NCBI RefSeq assembly: GCF_002368415.1
Contig: NZ_AP018290.1
Location: 7,741,717-7,805,716, forward strand
Direction: 5' to 3'
Length of the DNA stretch: 64,000 bases
Source: Calothrix sp. NIES-4105
Lineage (GTDB): Bacteria > Cyanobacteriota > Cyanobacteriia > Cyanobacteriales > Nostocaceae
Of the stretch, positions 55,268 to 64,000 are shown piece by piece. The translations under genes were made by a program, and so were the position numbers. Numbering within the stretch: position 1 is the first letter of the stretch; every line of letters starts with the position of its first letter. The notes beneath the pieces are model-generated. The model made no database searches. It had not been told where the DNA came from and saw nothing but the letters and a program-made list of their open reading frames with translations.

Positions 55268-55369
55268 TTTACATATGTAGGTTGGCTTTCGCTACGCGGA
55301 ACCCAACTATATATAAAAAAATCTTTAAAAAAATTAATTTATATAAATAATACTGAATTGGGTTTATAA

Positions 55370-56281
55370 ATGAATTGGAAGTTTAAAAACTTTTTATTTA
55401 TTAGTGTTTTAACTTGCTGTTTAATTTTTACCCTAGCTAGTTGTAACCTAAGTCAAAACAGTAGTGGCACCAGAGATATTATAATCGCCTCAAAAGATTT
55501 TACCGAGCAAGATATACTCGGTGAGTTACTCGCACAACAAATTGAAGCGAAAACTAATTTAAAAGTCGAACGCAAACCTCGTTTAGGTGGTTCATTTGTT
55601 TGCCATCAAGCGCTAACAGCAGGCAAAATTGATGGTTATATTGAATATACTGGTACTGCTTTTACAAGTATTCTTAAACAACCAGTCATTAATGACCCAA
55701 AAGAAGTTTATCGGCGCCTCAAGCAAGGGTATGCTGAAAAATTCAATCTCGAAGTCATGGACTCATTAGGATTTGAGAATACTTTTGCAATGATTATACG
55801 CGGTGAAGATGCCAGGAAATATAATATTAAAACATTATCAGAAGCAGCAAAATATACACCTCTTCTTCGTGGTGGATTTGGGTATGAATTTGCAGAACGT
55901 GAAGACGGATTCCCTGGTTTATCTAAAACCTATAATTTACAGTTTCGAGAAAGACCAAGCATAATGAGCTTAGATTTAATTTACCGCGCGTTAACTCAGA
56001 AACTAGTAGACTTCATAGCAGGAAACTCAACAGACGGACAAATATCCCGTCTAGGTTTAGTAGTGCTTCAAGACGATAAAAAATACTTTCCACCCTACGA
56101 AGCAGTACCCATAATTCGCCAAGAAACATTAAAAAAACACCCAGAATTAAAAACAGCCATATCACAACTAAGCGGAAAAATCACAGCATCAGAAATGCGA
56201 CAATTAAACAATTTAGTCGAAGGAGAATTACGCGACATCAAAGACGTAGTAACCGAATTCCGCAAAACGAAAAACCTGTAG
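55370..56281 (+). CDS. Osmoprotectant ABC transporter substrate-binding lipoprotein (OpuCC/OsmF-like)
   Basis: A 303-residue binding protein for quaternary-ammonium compounds (glycine betaine, choline or similar). It has a lipoprotein signal: hydrophobic FLFISVLTCCLIFTLASC with the lipobox LASC, cysteine at about residue 25. The mature part shows the OpuAC family pattern: IIIASKDFTEQDILGELLAQ, GKIDGYIEYTGTAFTSIL, PSIMSLDLIYRALTQKLVDF with HPELKTAISQLSGKITASEM. It follows the permease gene, with the kinase remnant between them. Confidence 0.9.
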   Translation: MNWKFKNFLFISVLTCCLIFTLASCNLSQNSSGTRDIIIASKDFTEQDILGELLAQQIEAKTNLKVERKPRLGGSFVCHQALTAGKIDGYIEYTGTAFTSILKQPVINDPKEVYRRLKQGYAEKFNLEVMDSLGFENTFAMIIRGEDARKYNIKTLSEAAKYTPLLRGGFGYEFAEREDGFPGLSKTYNLQFRERPSIMSLDLIYRALTQKLVDFIAGNSTDGQISRLGLVVLQDDKKYFPPYEAVPIIRQETLKKHPELKTAISQLSGKITASEMRQLNNLVEGELRDIKDVVTEFRKTKNL

Positions 56282-56384
56282 GGGCGGGTTAACCAGCCAA
56301 CATCAATAATAACGAAAAATCCTGTAAACCCGCCCCATCCCATCAACATCAACCATAACGAAAAATCTAGTAAACCCGCCCCAC
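56280..56384. repeat. GGGCGGGTT repeats, one full and one half copy
   Basis: GGGGCGGGTTAACC (56281) faces GTAAACCCGCCCC (56324); a second right arm, AGTAAACCCGCCCC, follows at about 56370 with the same flank AACGAAAAATC. This suggests local duplication. Located right after the binding-protein stop. Confidence 0.78.
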
Positions 56385-56523
56385 CCCATCAACATCAAAT
56401 CAAAAGCAAAATAAAAAATACGTCCTAATCATCAAATAGTCCAATCCTCTCTGTGTTCTCTGCGCCTAATAAGGTAAAAAATATATCACAGTACATCTGA
56501 GACAGATGTGCTACACCAATCTA

Positions 56524-57120
56524 CTATTTTGCCCAACGCCAATTATATTGGTTCCAATCATAGACACCACTGATGTGATACTCGGCGCCATTCTGAAAGC
56601 GAATAATACAACTACCAGATATATTTTCTGCGTCTATTTCATCAACATAAATCACAGTACATGTAAACCATTCGCGTTCGCATGGGCCATTATCTTGTAC
56701 CCATTCCCAAAGCGCGTTGCAAACCTCGATATTATCGCCTACTTTTAACGACGGCGCCTCTGCAACTTCAAGTATCTCGAAATGATGAGGTTGTAAGCGA
56801 TTTAACCATTGTACCCCGTAACGCTGGCGAAGAAAATGTACGTCTCCTGAATCTTGTCCGTGTAACCAATCATTAAGCAGTAAAACTTTCCAAGATATAT
56901 TTTGAGCCGAATTTGCTTTGATAAAGCTTAATAATGCTTGTAATTCTTCTGGGGATAATTCTTTTAGGGGGTTATCGTCAAAACCGTCCTCCGGAGATTC
57001 CTCATTCGCAAGAGCTACTTGGAGTAAAATTTGCTTTTGCTCGTAACTAAGCCCAACACCACTAGCATCACAGCGGCTGAAAGCTTCAATAAGGGCTAAC
57101 TCTATCTCCGAAGGTGTCAT
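56524..57120 (-). CDS. Conserved hypothetical protein
   Basis: A 198-residue soluble protein. The N-terminal half is helical (MTPSEIELALIEAFSRCDAS, then LSPEELQALLSFIKANSAQN), and the C-terminal half contains a beta-rich segment with VGDNIEVCNALWEWVQDNGP and REWFTCTVIYVDEIDAENIS, suggesting a small barrel of SH3/Tudor type (IIRFQNGAEYHISGVYDW). I recognise no family name. It is divergent from the exported protein that follows. Function unknown. Confidence 0.75.
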   Translation of the reverse strand: MTPSEIELALIEAFSRCDASGVGLSYEQKQILLQVALANEESPEDGFDDNPLKELSPEELQALLSFIKANSAQNISWKVLLLNDWLHGQDSGDVHFLRQRYGVQWLNRLQPHHFEILEVAEAPSLKVGDNIEVCNALWEWVQDNGPCEREWFTCTVIYVDEIDAENISGSCIIRFQNGAEYHISGVYDWNQYNWRWAK

Positions 57121-57262
57121 AACGCACGTAGTAACTGGAAGCTTAATCTTACTAAATATTACAAAACTGCAACAGTAGTAGCCAACACTAAAGGAGTAGA
57201 TTTATGAACCTCCCTTTAAAGGTAAAATTTGCCTATGGTTGGATTTATTTATGGTGCCCTTT

Positions 57263-57697
57263 ATGCTCAAGCGCGCGTTCACCGCTATTTTAGTTACTTG
57301 TGTATTTACAGTCCTATCGTGGTTCTCTAGTCCCTACGCTTTTGCACTAACACAAATACGCCTATTTGATGTTGATTACCATAAGTGTCCTCCCGAAATT
57401 GGAGAGGGTTCTGTAACAAGTGGTGGTAGTAGTATGGCAGCAAACTGCTTTTTAGTCACAGGCAAGGCTGAAAACGCTACAAACAAATATGTCTATGATG
57501 CGGATATTTTTGGACGTATTTACGATGCCGACAATGACCCAGTAATGCAAAACAGAACTCGTCTTGGTTCTATTCCAGAAGTTCCACCCGGTATTAGCGA
57601 TTTTTCCCTTAGAATTACAGTCGCTGCTAATCAACCCGAACCGCTAAAACTCAAACAGTTTAAAGCTGCTGGGTTCGGCGCCCAGGTACGAAAATAA
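57263..57697 (+). CDS. Exported conserved hypothetical protein
   Basis: A protein of about 144 residues with a cleavable signal peptide (LKRAFTAILVTCVFTVLSWF, then cleavage after AFA). The mature part starts LTQIRLFDVDYHKCPPEIGE, with two cysteines that could pair (CPP and NCFLV), then YVYDADIFGRIYDADNDPVM and a final beta-rich segment. Reading frames allow starts at 57239 (TTG), 57251 or 57263 (ATG); the last places the basic n-region directly before the hydrophobic core. A better ribosome site upstream (AAGGAG) serves a 29-codon frame at 57204 in another phase. Periplasmic, function unknown. Confidence 0.72.
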   Translation: MLKRAFTAILVTCVFTVLSWFSSPYAFALTQIRLFDVDYHKCPPEIGEGSVTSGGSSMAANCFLVTGKAENATNKYVYDADIFGRIYDADNDPVMQNRTRLGSIPEVPPGISDFSLRITVAANQPEPLKLKQFKAAGFGAQVRK

Positions 57698-57707
57698 AAT
57701 TCTTTGT

Positions 57708-57735
57708 GTAGAAACGCATTTAAATGCGTCTCTAC
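57708..57735. repeat. GTAGA(A/G)ACGCATTT palindrome
   Basis: GTAGAAACGCATTT faces AAATGCGTCTCTAC, a 14-bp stem with one mismatch and essentially no loop, 11 bases after the stop of the exported protein. It could act as a terminator. Same palindrome family as 53581 and 6378. Confidence 0.75.
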
Positions 57736-57844
57736 TTTGAATCCGCCTCTACAACAGATAATTAAATGTAAACTAGATGCAACTTGCGTGTAATTTGAGT
57801 GTAAATGGTATAACACACATCTTACTGTACTTAGAATACGTATA

Positions 57845-58135
57845 CTAAAAAGCTCCGGCAGCGGCACTAGCAGCCAAGCTACCGACTAAACCACCGATAA
57901 CATTAAGCGCTAAGAAGGCTAAAATCGGCGAAAAATCCATTCCACCAAGCGGAGGAATAATCGAACGGAACAAATTTAAGTATGGGTCAGTAACTTGACT
58001 CAACGCTGCAAAAGGCTGGTTATACCAATTCACAGTTGGGAACCAAGTTAAAAGAACTCTAAACAGCAGTAAGTAGCTATATATCTGGATAAACACTGAT
58101 AGTGTTTGGGTGAGCAATGCGATTGAAGAACTCAT
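57845..58135 (-). CDS. YggT family membrane protein
   Basis: A 96-residue membrane protein of the YggT/YlmG family, involved in cell shape or thylakoid nucleoid distribution in plastids and cyanobacteria. Recognisable: the N-terminal helix LLTQTLSVFIQIYSYLLLFR, the conserved VLLTWFPTVNWYNQPFAALS followed by DPYLNLFRSIIPPLGGMDFS, and a C-terminal helix AFLALNVIGGLVGSLAA. Length is standard. The YtxH-like gene starts on the same strand about 98 bases away, upstream of it in transcription order. Confidence 0.93.
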   Translation of the reverse strand: MSSSIALLTQTLSVFIQIYSYLLLFRVLLTWFPTVNWYNQPFAALSQVTDPYLNLFRSIIPPLGGMDFSPILAFLALNVIGGLVGSLAASAAAGAF

Positions 58136-58233
58136 GTCTAGTTCGTTTTCCTGTGATAGTCAACAGATAATCCTGTAATCGATTGTAAACGACTCAATAG
58201 GTATTAGTCATTTATCTATTGGCTACACCTTCA

Positions 58234-58563
58234 CTATACCCTTTCCTGAGTTTCCCCTGTATTTGAGGCGCCCGGAACATTACTCAACTGCTGCCTAACT
58301 TCATCGATAGTGGCATTGAGTTGAGCGATTTTATCTTCAAGCGAACGTCTGGCAGTTTCCATGCTCTCAGTATCGCTTAATTTAATTTGCTGACGGCGCA
58401 CGGCATGTTTTTTCTTTGCCTCTTCGTTTGGTGCAAGTTGCTGAACTTCTTCGGGCATTTCGTCGCGTCGTGACACAAAGAGCGCGCCTAAAACACCACC
58501 AACAACACTACCAACAATTGCCCCAGCGAAAAACCCACCAGCAAAACCATCACGTTGACTCAT
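58234..58563 (-). CDS. YtxH-like small membrane protein
   Basis: A 109-residue protein: a glycine-rich N-terminal helix (GFAGGFFAGAIVGSVVGGVLG) of the glycine-zipper type, then a basic RRDE segment, then a C-terminal coiled coil (MQTAR-like ETARRSLEDKIAQLNATIDE). It probably sits in the membrane with the coiled coil in the cytoplasm. It may be co-transcribed with the YggT gene downstream. Function unknown. Confidence 0.82.
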   Translation of the reverse strand: MSQRDGFAGGFFAGAIVGSVVGGVLGALFVSRRDEMPEEVQQLAPNEEAKKKHAVRRQQIKLSDTESMETARRSLEDKIAQLNATIDEVRQQLSNVPGASNTGETQERV

Positions 58564-58647
58564 AATTCTTACCGCCGTAACATTACACTGCGACTAATCA
58601 TTCGTTAATAAACTAGATAGCCACAACAGCCCTAGCTGCATGGTAGC

Positions 58648-59298
58648 TTATGTCCCAAAGATGCGGTCGCCTGCATCTCCTAAACCTGGAACAATAAATC
58701 CTTTGTCGTTTAGACCCTCATCAATACAAGCTGTATAAATAATCAAACCAGGATATGCAGAACTTAATTTTTGTAAAGCAGGCGGAGCAGCTACTACACT
58801 AACTATTCGGGTATTAGATGGGTCTACACCCCGATGTGTTAATTCTGCCATTGCCGCCATAATTGACCCACCTGTAGCCAACATCGGGTCGGTAATTAAT
58901 ACTCGCGTTTGAGGATTAATTTTTTCTGGCAATTTATTCAAATAACACAAAGGTTCGAGTGTTGCTTCATCACGTACCAAACCAAGGTGATAAATAGATG
59001 CAAGCGGTAGCAAAGTTTGCGCTCCTTCTAGTAGCCCTAAACCCGCTCGCAAAATTGGAACTACTGCCACTGGAATTTCAGGATCTATAAAAGTTGCAGG
59101 TGATGTAGAAAGCGGAGTTTGCACTGTTGCTTCCAGCGTCGGCAACCATTCGCGCGCTGCTTCGTAAGTCAACCAACGACCTAGTTCGGTCATGGCACTC
59201 CGAAATAACACTGAAGGTGTCGAAGCATCGCGAGCTACAGCTAACCAATGCTTGATTAATGGATGGGGTGGGACATAAACACGTAATTGTGACGTCAT
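58648..59298 (-). CDS. upp: Uracil phosphoribosyltransferase
   Basis: Converts uracil and phosphoribosyl pyrophosphate to UMP, a salvage enzyme. The 216-residue product has the family order: YVPPHPLIKHWLAVARD at the start, VPILRAGLGLLEGAQTLLP, then LPEKINPQTRVLITDPMLAT with GGSIMAAM, the PRPP-binding loop, and GDAGDRIFGT at the C-terminus. Length is slightly more than the common 208 residues. It heads a run with the YtxH-like and YggT genes on the same strand, but gaps of 85 to 98 bases make an operon uncertain. Confidence 0.97.
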   Translation of the reverse strand: MTSQLRVYVPPHPLIKHWLAVARDASTPSVLFRSAMTELGRWLTYEAAREWLPTLEATVQTPLSTSPATFIDPEIPVAVVPILRAGLGLLEGAQTLLPLASIYHLGLVRDEATLEPLCYLNKLPEKINPQTRVLITDPMLATGGSIMAAMAELTHRGVDPSNTRIVSVVAAPPALQKLSSAYPGLIIYTACIDEGLNDKGFIVPGLGDAGDRIFGT

Positions 59299-59587
59299 AG
59301 CTCGAAAAAAGCGCGCTTCCTTATTGTATTAAGACAGAGTATAAAGCTGATTGAAACACATGATACTCCAGAGACGCATGTTCCTGACAGCAAAAAAATA
59401 ACACATCAGGGCTTATTGAAAAATTATTTCATTATCTATTGACATTTTTTCTCAATCAAAGCTATATTGTCTTTCAAGTGTTCTCCTCTCTTTAAGGAAC
59501 GGCAAACGGGATTAGTCAGCGTTCGTGCAGGCTTGTCCCTCTTTTTTTAGTTGAAAGTGCGCTCGTGCGCTCGTGCTGAGGAGTGGA
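59299..59587. other. Intergenic region upstream of upp
   Basis: About 290 bases between upp and the repeat array; contains GTGCGCTCGTGCGCTCGTGC near 59557, a 9-bp direct repeat. Otherwise nothing is recognised. Confidence 0.45.
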
Positions 59588-60015
59588 GGGGCGGGTTTAC
59601 CTATACGCTGGTAAGTAATGGGAAATTTTGGTGAACCCGCCCGTACAGGAGCTGAGGAGGGGCGGGTTTACCTATATGCTGGTAAGTAATAGAAATTTTG
59701 GTGAACCCGCCCGTATAGGAGTTATGAGTGGAGGGGCGGGTTTACCTATACGCTGGTAAGTAATAAAAATTTTGGTGAACCCGCCCGTATAGGAGCTGAG
59801 GAGGGGCGGGTTTACATATACGCTGGTAAGTAATAAAAATTTTGGTGAACCCGCCCGTATAGGAGTTATGAGTGGAGGGGCGGGTTTACCTATATGCTGG
59901 TAAGTAATAAAAATTTTGGTGAACCCGCCCGTACAGGAGTTATGAGTGGAGGGGCGGGTTTACCTATATGCTGGTAAGTAATAAAAATTTTGGTGAACCC
60001 GCCCGTACAGAAGTT
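59588..60015. repeat. Six tandem copies of a 70-74-bp hairpin repeat
   Basis: GGGGCGGGTTTAC begins at 59588, 59659, 59733, 59803, 59877 and 59951, with spacing 71, 74, 70, 74 and 74. Each copy continues CTATA(C/T)GCTGGTAAGTAATA and then TTTTGGTGAACCCGCCCGTA, whose arms pair (GGGCGGGTTTACC with GGTGAACCCGCCC). Short variable spacers GAGCTGAGGA or GAGTTATGAGTGGA separate the units. This is the tandem form of the dispersed GGGCGGGTT family. It ends 46 bases before the crtH start and so lies in its upstream region. Confidence 0.95.
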
Positions 60016-60060
60016 ATGAGTTAATAATTAATAGTTTTTCAAAGTATTTAAGAGTCTTGT

Positions 60061-61560
60061 ATGTCATATGTTCCTTTTGATGTCATCATTATTGGTTCTG
60101 GTATCGGCGCCTTGGTAACTGCGACTCAATTAGCTGTAAAAGGTGCATCAGTGCTTGTTCTGGAACGCTACATTATACCAGGTGGAAGTGCTGGCTATTT
60201 TGAACGTGAGGGATATAGGTTTGATGTTGGCGCCTCAATGATTTTTGGTTTTGGACAACAAGGTACTACTAATTTACTGACCCGCGCGCTTGATGCAGTT
60301 AATGTCAGCGTTGAAACTATTCCTGATCAAGTACAAATTCACTATCATTTACCAAATAACTTAGACCTCAAAGTAGATAGAGATTATCAGACATTTTTAG
60401 AAAATATTACGGCGTATTTCCCTCACGAACGTTTGGGAATTCGCCACTTTTATGATGAGTGTTGGAAAGTATTTAATTATCTCAATAGCATGGATTTGCT
60501 TTCTTTGGAAGAACCTCGCTACTTACTACGAACGTTTTTGCAGCATCCAAGGTCATGTCTGGGTTTAGCGAGGTATTTACCTGTAAATGCTGGAGATATC
60601 GCGCGCAAATATATTAAAGACCCAGAATTACTAAGATTTATTGATATGGAATGCTATTGCTGGTCGGTTGTACCAGCTTCGATGACACCAATGATTAATG
60701 CTGGAATGGTTTTCTCTGACCGACATTATGGTGGAGTCAATTATCCCAAAGGTGGTGTAGGACAAATTGCCCTCAAGCTTGTCGAAGGTTTAGAAAAAGC
60801 AGGAGGAAAAATTCTCTATCGAGCGCGCGTTACAAAAATTTTGCTTGAAAATAGACGTGCTGTTGGTGTCAAACTTGCTTCAGGCGATATTTATCGTGCT
60901 GGTACAATTGTCTCAAACGCGACTCGTTGGGATACGTTCGGTAAACTGCTTACTCACGAAGAAACACCAATAAATGAAAAAAAATGGCAACAAAGATATC
61001 AAAAATCTCCAAGTTTTTTAAGTTTACACATGGGAGTAAAAGCCGATATTTTGGCGAATAATACAGAATGCCATCATATTTTGCTTGAAAATTGGGAAAA
61101 AATGGCCGATGCTGAAGGCACAATCTTTGTTTCGATTCCTACATTACTTGACCCAGATTTGGCGCCGCCCGGTTATCATATTATTCACGCTTTTACACCA
61201 CACTGGTTTAGTGATTGGGATAAATTACACAAGACTGAGTATGACGCGCGTAAAGAAGCTGTAGCAGGTAGAATAATTGCAAGGTTGAATTCAATTTTTC
61301 CGGGACTTGATACTGGGTTAGATTATTTAGAAGTAGGAACACCTAGGACTCATCGCCGTTTTTTAGGTCGCACGGAGGGTACGTATGGTCCAATTCCACG
61401 GCGTAAATTGCTAGGATTGTTAGGGATGCCATTTAATCGTACAGCAGTACCCGGACTTTATTGTGTAGGAGATAGCACTTTTCCAGGTCAAGGTTTGAAC
61501 GCAGTTGCTTTTTCTGGATTTGCCTGCGCCCATCGTATTGGTGTAGATTTAGGATTATAA
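60061..61560 (+). CDS. crtH: Carotenoid cis-trans isomerase (CrtISO)
   Basis: Isomerises poly-cis lycopene to all-trans lycopene in cyanobacterial carotenoid synthesis, at the membrane. The 499-residue protein has the FAD dinucleotide fold [20 protein letters not shown] (residues 7-26) and the second nucleotide-binding strand [20 protein letters not shown]. It also has [10 protein letters not shown] and [20 protein letters not shown], and the C-terminal FAD signature [20 protein letters not shown]. It differs from bacterial CrtI desaturases by the CrtH-specific [19 protein letters not shown]. Expression could be affected by the hairpin array just upstream. Intact. Confidence 0.92.
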   Translation: MSYVPFDVIIIGSGIGALVTATQLAVKGASVLVLERYIIPGGSAGYFEREGYRFDVGASMIFGFGQQGTTNLLTRALDAVNVSVETIPDQVQIHYHLPNNLDLKVDRDYQTFLENITAYFPHERLGIRHFYDECWKVFNYLNSMDLLSLEEPRYLLRTFLQHPRSCLGLARYLPVNAGDIARKYIKDPELLRFIDMECYCWSVVPASMTPMINAGMVFSDRHYGGVNYPKGGVGQIALKLVEGLEKAGGKILYRARVTKILLENRRAVGVKLASGDIYRAGTIVSNATRWDTFGKLLTHEETPINEKKWQQRYQKSPSFLSLHMGVKADILANNTECHHILLENWEKMADAEGTIFVSIPTLLDPDLAPPGYHIIHAFTPHWFSDWDKLHKTEYDARKEAVAGRIIARLNSIFPGLDTGLDYLEVGTPRTHRRFLGRTEGTYGPIPRRKLLGLLGMPFNRTAVPGLYCVGDSTFPGQGLNAVAFSGFACAHRIGVDLGL

Positions 61561-61811
61561 TCATGTGTAGTAATTCTGTCGTACTAAATTCTTTAAAAAA
61601 ATACTAATTAAGATAGATGACAATTATGGATTTAAGTTACTCATCTCTTTACAGATGTTACTATTTTAATGTTATAGTGTAGATGATGCTTAAATCTAAG
61701 CAGATTTACGGTGTTTAGTGTGTTCCCTATTTTCTAAGTGTCAAGGCAATCATAGCTAGCTAGTTTGCTAGTTACCGCAAACAACAGTTAATTATGCAAG
61801 GGCACAACTTT

Positions 61812-61839
61812 CACCGCTTTGTTTAATAAACTAGCGGTG
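61812..61839. terminator. Hairpin between convergent crtH and purT
   Basis: CACCGCTTTGTTTAA and TAAACTAGCGGTG form a 7-bp GC-rich stem plus a partial inner GTTTA/TAAAC stem. It may stop both genes. The T run is short, so this is a moderate call. Confidence 0.55.
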
Positions 61840-61846
61840 TTTAATG

Positions 61847-63022
61847 TTATGCACTGATTATTTTAACAGTACTTGCGGCTTTTGTTGCTTTTGCGCGCGC
61901 ATCTTGAACCGAAGCAGCTTTAGCTAAAGCAACTCCCATTCTACGATAAGGATGTGCTGTTGGTTTACCGAAAAGCTTAATATCAACGTCTTTTTGTGCC
62001 AAAGCTTCGGCGACTCCTTCAAAGCTAACGGACTCTGACTTTTCTGATGCTAAAATCACAGCGCTAGCAGAAGCTCCGAGTTGTTCTATATTTGGAATAG
62101 GTAGACCAAGAACCGCGCGCAGGTGCAATTCAAACTCATTCAGGTTTTGTGAAATCAACGTCACCATACCTGTATCATGGGGACGAGGCGACAGTTCAGA
62201 AAAAATAACTTCATCTTTGGTGATGAAAAACTCAACTCCAAAGATGCCGGCGCCACCAAGAGAGTCAGTAACTTTTTTAGCTATTTCTTGCGCTGCTTTT
62301 ACTTTATCTTCAGAAATATCAGCAGGTTGCCACGACTCTTGATAGTCGCCACGTTCTTGACGATGACCAATTGGTACACAATAAATAGTAGGCGCCTGCC
62401 ATTGTTTAATGGTAAGTAAAGTAATTTCGATATCAAAGTTGATATACTCTTCTACAATTATCTTTTGACTATCACCGCGCGAACCAGCAATAGCGTAATT
62501 CCAAGCATTCTCAACATCACTAAAATCATTAACAACCGATTGTCCCTTACCTGAAGATGACATTACAGGTTTAACGACATTAGGAAACCCAATTATATCA
62601 GATACAGCGATCAATTCCTCTAAAGTTGAAGCGTAAGCATATTTTGCAGTTCTTACACCTAACTTTGTATGAGCAAGCTCACGAATTCTATCACGATTCA
62701 TTGTGTAATTTGTCGCTGCCGCTGTCGGAATAACCGTAATTCCACGCTGTTCAAATTCAAGTAATTTCTCAGTTCTAATCGCCTCAATTTCTGGAATAAT
62801 AAAATCAGGTTTGTGCTTATTAACAACCGCTTCCAAATCATCCGCACTCAGCATCGATATAACTTCACACGCATTAGCAACTTGCATCGCAGGCGCCGAC
62901 TCGTAGCGGTCAACAGCTATTATATAGTTACCAAGTCTTTGTGCAGCAATCACAAACTCTTTACCCAGTTCTCCCGAACCAAGTAACATCAATCTTTTAG
63001 GCAACTTAATCGAAGTATTCAT
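61847..63022 (-). CDS. purT: Formate-dependent GAR transformylase PurT
   Basis: Makes formyl-glycinamide ribonucleotide from formate and ATP in purine synthesis, an ATP-grasp enzyme. The 391-residue product begins with KLPKRLMLLGSGELGKEFVI (N-terminal Rossmann-type domain) and has the ATP-grasp core: FPNVVKPVMSSSGKGQSVVN, KIIVEEYINFDIEITLLTIK, GIFGVEFFITKDEVIFSELS with PRPHDTGMVTLISQ. Length is standard. It ends 286 bases from the convergent crtH gene and starts 220 bases from the macrodomain gene on the same strand. Confidence 0.96.
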   Translation of the reverse strand: MNTSIKLPKRLMLLGSGELGKEFVIAAQRLGNYIIAVDRYESAPAMQVANACEVISMLSADDLEAVVNKHKPDFIIPEIEAIRTEKLLEFEQRGITVIPTAAATNYTMNRDRIRELAHTKLGVRTAKYAYASTLEELIAVSDIIGFPNVVKPVMSSSGKGQSVVNDFSDVENAWNYAIAGSRGDSQKIIVEEYINFDIEITLLTIKQWQAPTIYCVPIGHRQERGDYQESWQPADISEDKVKAAQEIAKKVTDSLGGAGIFGVEFFITKDEVIFSELSPRPHDTGMVTLISQNLNEFELHLRAVLGLPIPNIEQLGASASAVILASEKSESVSFEGVAEALAQKDVDIKLFGKPTAHPYRRMGVALAKAASVQDARAKATKAASTVKIISA

Positions 63023-63242
63023 TTTTTGCCAACTGCTAATAATCTTTACCAGATAAACATTGAATCAAAAGAGCGCACGTTGCAGCATAAAATATATATG
63101 ATTGTTTACATAAAATAATTCTTGTAGGATGTGCATTATTATAAATGTTGTGGAATGGGCATCGCAAGCCCCGTTCCTATATATTAATAAAAAAAGCAAC
63201 AGCTTAAAAAGTTGATTATTTCGTAGGTTGGCAAAAGCCACC
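63023..63242. other. Intergenic region between macrodomain gene and purT
   Basis: Two short palindromic pieces, GTTGGCAAAAGCCACC near 63224 and ATGGGCATCGCAAGCCC near 63155, suggest further small repeats. No gene seen. Confidence 0.4.
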
Positions 63243-63770
63243 TTACCCTTCACTAACTTGAATTACTTTTAGATAGCAATCATAAGCATCTTCACCAAAT
63301 GTAACAAAAATGACTTGTTGAAGCGAATCATTAGATTCCAGGAATTTACTTGTTTCACTCACAGCAATTTTTGCCGCGCGTTCCATTGGGAAACGATAGG
63401 CGCCTGTACTAATAGCAGGAAACGCAATTGTTTTAATATCGTACTCTGTTGCTAATTCCAAACTACGAACGTAACAACTTGCTAACAGTTCATCTTCATT
63501 ATGGTTCCCACCTTGCCATACTGGACCAACTGTATGAATTATCCACTTTGCTGGTAATTTATATCCTCCAGTAATTTTGGCGTTACCAGTCTTACAACCG
63601 TTGAGTTTACGACACTCTGTGAGTAATTCACTTCCTGCCGCACGGTGGATGGCGCCGTCTACTCCACCACCCCCTAGCAGCGAACTGTTCGCAGCATTGA
63701 CTATTGCATCTACTTGTAGCTGGGTAATATTACTTTGAACAACTTTTATACGCTCTTGATGTGAAATCAT
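63243..63770 (-). CDS. Macrodomain protein (O-acetyl-ADP-ribose deacetylase-like)
   Basis: A 175-residue stand-alone macrodomain that would bind or hydrolyse ADP-ribose derivatives such as O-acetyl-ADP-ribose. The family signature is complete: [35 protein letters not shown], then [20 protein letters not shown] (with VGPVWQGG), then [20 protein letters not shown] and the terminal [17 protein letters not shown]. Asn and Asp of the YmdB-type active site (NAANS, GVDGAIH) are in place. Stand-alone gene at the right end, preceded by an unexplained intergenic segment. Confidence 0.95.
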   Translation of the reverse strand: MISHQERIKVVQSNITQLQVDAIVNAANSSLLGGGGVDGAIHRAAGSELLTECRKLNGCKTGNAKITGGYKLPAKWIIHTVGPVWQGGNHNEDELLASCYVRSLELATEYDIKTIAFPAISTGAYRFPMERAAKIAVSETSKFLESNDSLQQVIFVTFGEDAYDCYLKVIQVSEG

Positions 63771-64000
63771 AATATCTACATCTTTTTATAATTTAATTAT
63801 GCATAGCAAGTGCCTTTTATAACACTTAACAACAGCATTAATCAGCATCTTAAAGCGAATAATACGTGTCAGAACAAAATCTGTCACAACCAATTACTAT
63901 TATCAATACAATTATATTATTTTGATACTAACGAGTGCGGTGGAAGTATCCACATCTACCATCTAAACTGAATTGTATACGGTGCTAGTCCCCACAGAAT
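63771..64000. other. Right-edge intergenic segment with small hairpins
   Basis: Contains GTGGA-AGTA-TCCAC (63940-63953) and, further on, GGTGCTAGTCCCCAC near the window end. Spacing of short stems suggests a structured RNA or leader that continues past 64000, but no known class matches. Confidence 0.3.

Noticed and set aside
59588-60015. CRISPR-like array
   Set aside because: Units are the same throughout with only small shared variants between them; no unique spacers.

Overview
The window reads as the chromosome of a cyanobacterium, probably a filamentous Nostocales-type strain. The evidence is cyanobacteria-specific gene content: a CrtH-type carotenoid isomerase, a Tic20-family protein, a CGLD27-family protein, an MgdA-like glucosyltransferase, an EbsA-like pilus protein, a PATAN-REC/MCP/CheA cluster of Pix type, and the gene order rplS-trnW-secE-nusG-rplK-rplA-rplJ-rplL. 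DNA is AT-rich, with many palindromic intergenic repeats. No lineage below 'cyanobacterium' can be proved from the sequence alone.

Layout. 1-5.4 kb: partial sodB, a TerB-like protein, argG, an eight-copy 61-bp hairpin array, a DedA protein and a STAS protein. 5.7-10.6 kb: a coiled-coil protein, rpsF, an FAH-family hydrolase, Tic20, rsfS, a CGLD27 protein and an asparaginase. 10.7-15.2 kb: initiator tRNA, rplS, tRNA-Trp and the secE-nusG-L11-L1-L10-L7/L12 cluster, with an L10-type leader and attenuator before rplJ. 15.5-20.9 kb: a 1472-residue TPR-CHAT protein whose CHAT active site looks degenerate, and a small paralogue of its N-terminal domain. 21.2-27.4 kb: dnaX carrying a 165-residue mini-intein in its Walker B motif, an MgdA-like glycosyltransferase, an EbsA-like protein and a BioD/DRTGG-like protein. 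27.7-33.0 kb: a three-gene Pix-like signalling operon (PATAN-REC, MCP with two GAF domains, CheA remnant fused to CheW and REC).

33.6-46.6 kb: a mixed region with an LptA-like protein, YajQ, MAPEG, a SLOG/DprA-like protein, an S8 protease, two toxin-antitoxin pairs (one toxin frameshifted), a Uma2 nuclease, ilvB with a zinc-ribbon tail, an MFS transporter broken by one in-frame stop, and a ferrochelatase-like protein ending in eight histidines. 46.6-57.7 kb: accessory material, with a truncated TnpB-like gene, a TPR protein, a Ser/Thr kinase with FHA and SH3 domains, a Nif11-like peptide, an osmoprotectant permease and binding protein separated by a decayed histidine-kinase gene, and two conserved hypotheticals. 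57.8-64 kb: YggT, a YtxH-like protein, upp, a six-copy 70-74-bp hairpin array, crtH, purT and a macrodomain protein.

The most striking window-wide signal is the palindrome GGCGCC, about 90 copies by hand count, with GCGCGC/CGCGCG also frequent. The usual cyanobacterial HIP1 octamer GCGATCGC was not found. No CRISPR array or complete insertion sequence was seen.
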